7,463 nt of DNA from contig JAISAR010000079.1 of assembly GCA_031266615.1 (NCBI GenBank), positions 1-7,463 of the forward strand, in the 5' to 3' direction. Under the pieces are notes generated by a model. That model saw nothing but the letters and a program-made list of their open reading frames with translations. It made no database searches and had not been told where the DNA came from. Of this stretch, positions 7,090 to 7,463 are shown one piece after another. How positions within the stretch are numbered: the stretch's first letter is position 1; each line of letters opens with the position of its first letter. The DNA comes from Rickettsiales bacterium (GTDB lineage: Bacteria; Pseudomonadota; Alphaproteobacteria; Rickettsiales; Anaplasmataceae). The translations under genes and the position numbers were made by a program.

Positions 7090-7425
7090 GTGGAATTAGG
7101 CAAAAAAATAAAGGAACTTAGGTTATACTGTGGTTTGACACAAACTGAATTAGGAAAAAGAATAGGTGTTTCATATAGACAGATACAAAGGTACGAAAAT
7201 GGTTCAAATTACATTTTAGCCAGTAGACTATATGACTTAGCAAAAGCCCTATCGATTGATGTTGCTGATTTCTTTACCAATATGCATGCTGACTCACATG
7301 AAAGTTACGATGAAGAAATACTAAAACTAGTCAAAGGATATAACGAAATTAAGAGCAAAAGGTTACGTAGTGTAGTTTATATATTGGTAAAATCTTTTTC
7401 TCAAAGTATATTATCTGATACGTAA
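7090..7425 (+). CDS. XRE-family helix-turn-helix transcriptional regulator
   Basis: This 111-residue protein carries a Cro/CI-type helix-turn-helix over residues about 3-61. It contains LGKKIKELRLYCGLTQTELG, then KRIGVSYRQIQRYENGSN as the recognition region, and ILASRLYDLAKALSIDVADFF to close the domain. The remaining ~45 residues are helical (EEILKLVKGYNEIKSKRLRSVVYILVKSFS), perhaps for dimerisation. This layout is common among small regulators of Wolbachia and other alphaproteobacteria. Target genes cannot be told from the sequence. The frame opens only at 7087 after a TGA at 7084-7086, so the only plausible start is GTG at 7090. AAAGG lies directly against it, too close to serve as a normal ribosome-binding site. 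An ATG seven bases upstream is in another frame, which raises the possibility of a one-base insertion. No clear promoter is seen in 7031-7089. Confidence 0.87.
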   Translation: MELGKKIKELRLYCGLTQTELGKRIGVSYRQIQRYENGSNYILASRLYDLAKALSIDVADFFTNMHADSHESYDEEILKLVKGYNEIKSKRLRSVVYILVKSFSQSILSDT

Positions 7426-7426
7426 A

Positions 7427-7463
7427 ATGACCATACAACATCCTATCGATAAGCAAATAGGTG
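7427..7463 (+). CDS. Possible N-terminus of a second XRE-type regulator, cut by window end
   Basis: An ATG at 7427-7429 lies one base after the previous stop codon and opens a frame to the window edge. The 12 complete codons read MTIQHPIDKQIG. This resembles the segment just before the helix-turn-helix in many alphaproteobacterial XRE regulators, where a P-V/I-D-x-x-I/V-G pattern leads into a KRIR-type first helix. The tight spacing to the preceding regulator suggests a two-gene operon. No Shine-Dalgarno sequence is evident, but coupling to the upstream gene could serve. With only 12 residues the family call is tentative. Confidence 0.4.
   Translation, partial: MTIQHPIDKQIG

Noticed and set aside
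6327..7425. radC and the XRE gene as part of a WO-type prophage
   Set aside because: Both families occur in phages, but there are no structural, integrase or packaging genes here and a strong terminator separates the two.

Overview
The window reads as chromosomal DNA of an AT-rich, reduced-genome alphaproteobacterium, most likely a Wolbachia or close Anaplasmataceae relative. The reasons are the strong A/T bias in codons and spacers, a PolA that keeps the 5'-nuclease and polymerase but has lost its proofreading residues, lineage-style low-complexity hypothetical proteins, a short XRE regulator typical of Wolbachia, and gene decay beside intact genes. The genus is recognised from overall character, not from a database match.

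Left part (1-1634). The first 70 bases, on the minus strand, look like the start of a gene that leaves the window. A near-consensus sigma70 promoter (112-140, minus) drives it. Next, also on the minus strand, is a 417-residue serine-rich coiled-coil protein (213-1466) with a 12-residue tandem repeat near its C-terminus. The divergent spacer 1467-1634 separates it from polA.

Centre (1635-5336). polA encodes a full-length DNA polymerase I (861 aa). A likely extended -10 promoter overlaps its stop codon and serves the next gene, a 354-residue hypothetical protein with a charged helical N-terminal half, a predicted membrane hairpin and a polar tail.

Right part (5331-7463). A 3' portion of tldD lies convergently on the minus strand and is cut off at about residue 188 of the usual protein. 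At the same point (about 6213-6216) a plus-strand reading frame begins without a start; it looks like the 3' tail of a lost gene and runs into the start of radC. This is best explained as a rearrangement junction between two broken genes. radC (6327-6986) looks intact and is followed by a clear Rho-independent terminator. Then comes a small XRE-family regulator with a GTG start, and one base after its stop codon a frame opens that resembles the N-terminus of a second regulator.

How the genes work together: polA and radC are chromosomal maintenance genes, but nothing shows that they form a functional unit. I found no CRISPR array, tRNA, rRNA, insertion sequence or toxin-antitoxin pair. I do not see a clearly new multi-gene system. 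The points most worth following are the tldD breakpoint, the possible tandem regulator pair, and the two lineage-specific hypothetical proteins.
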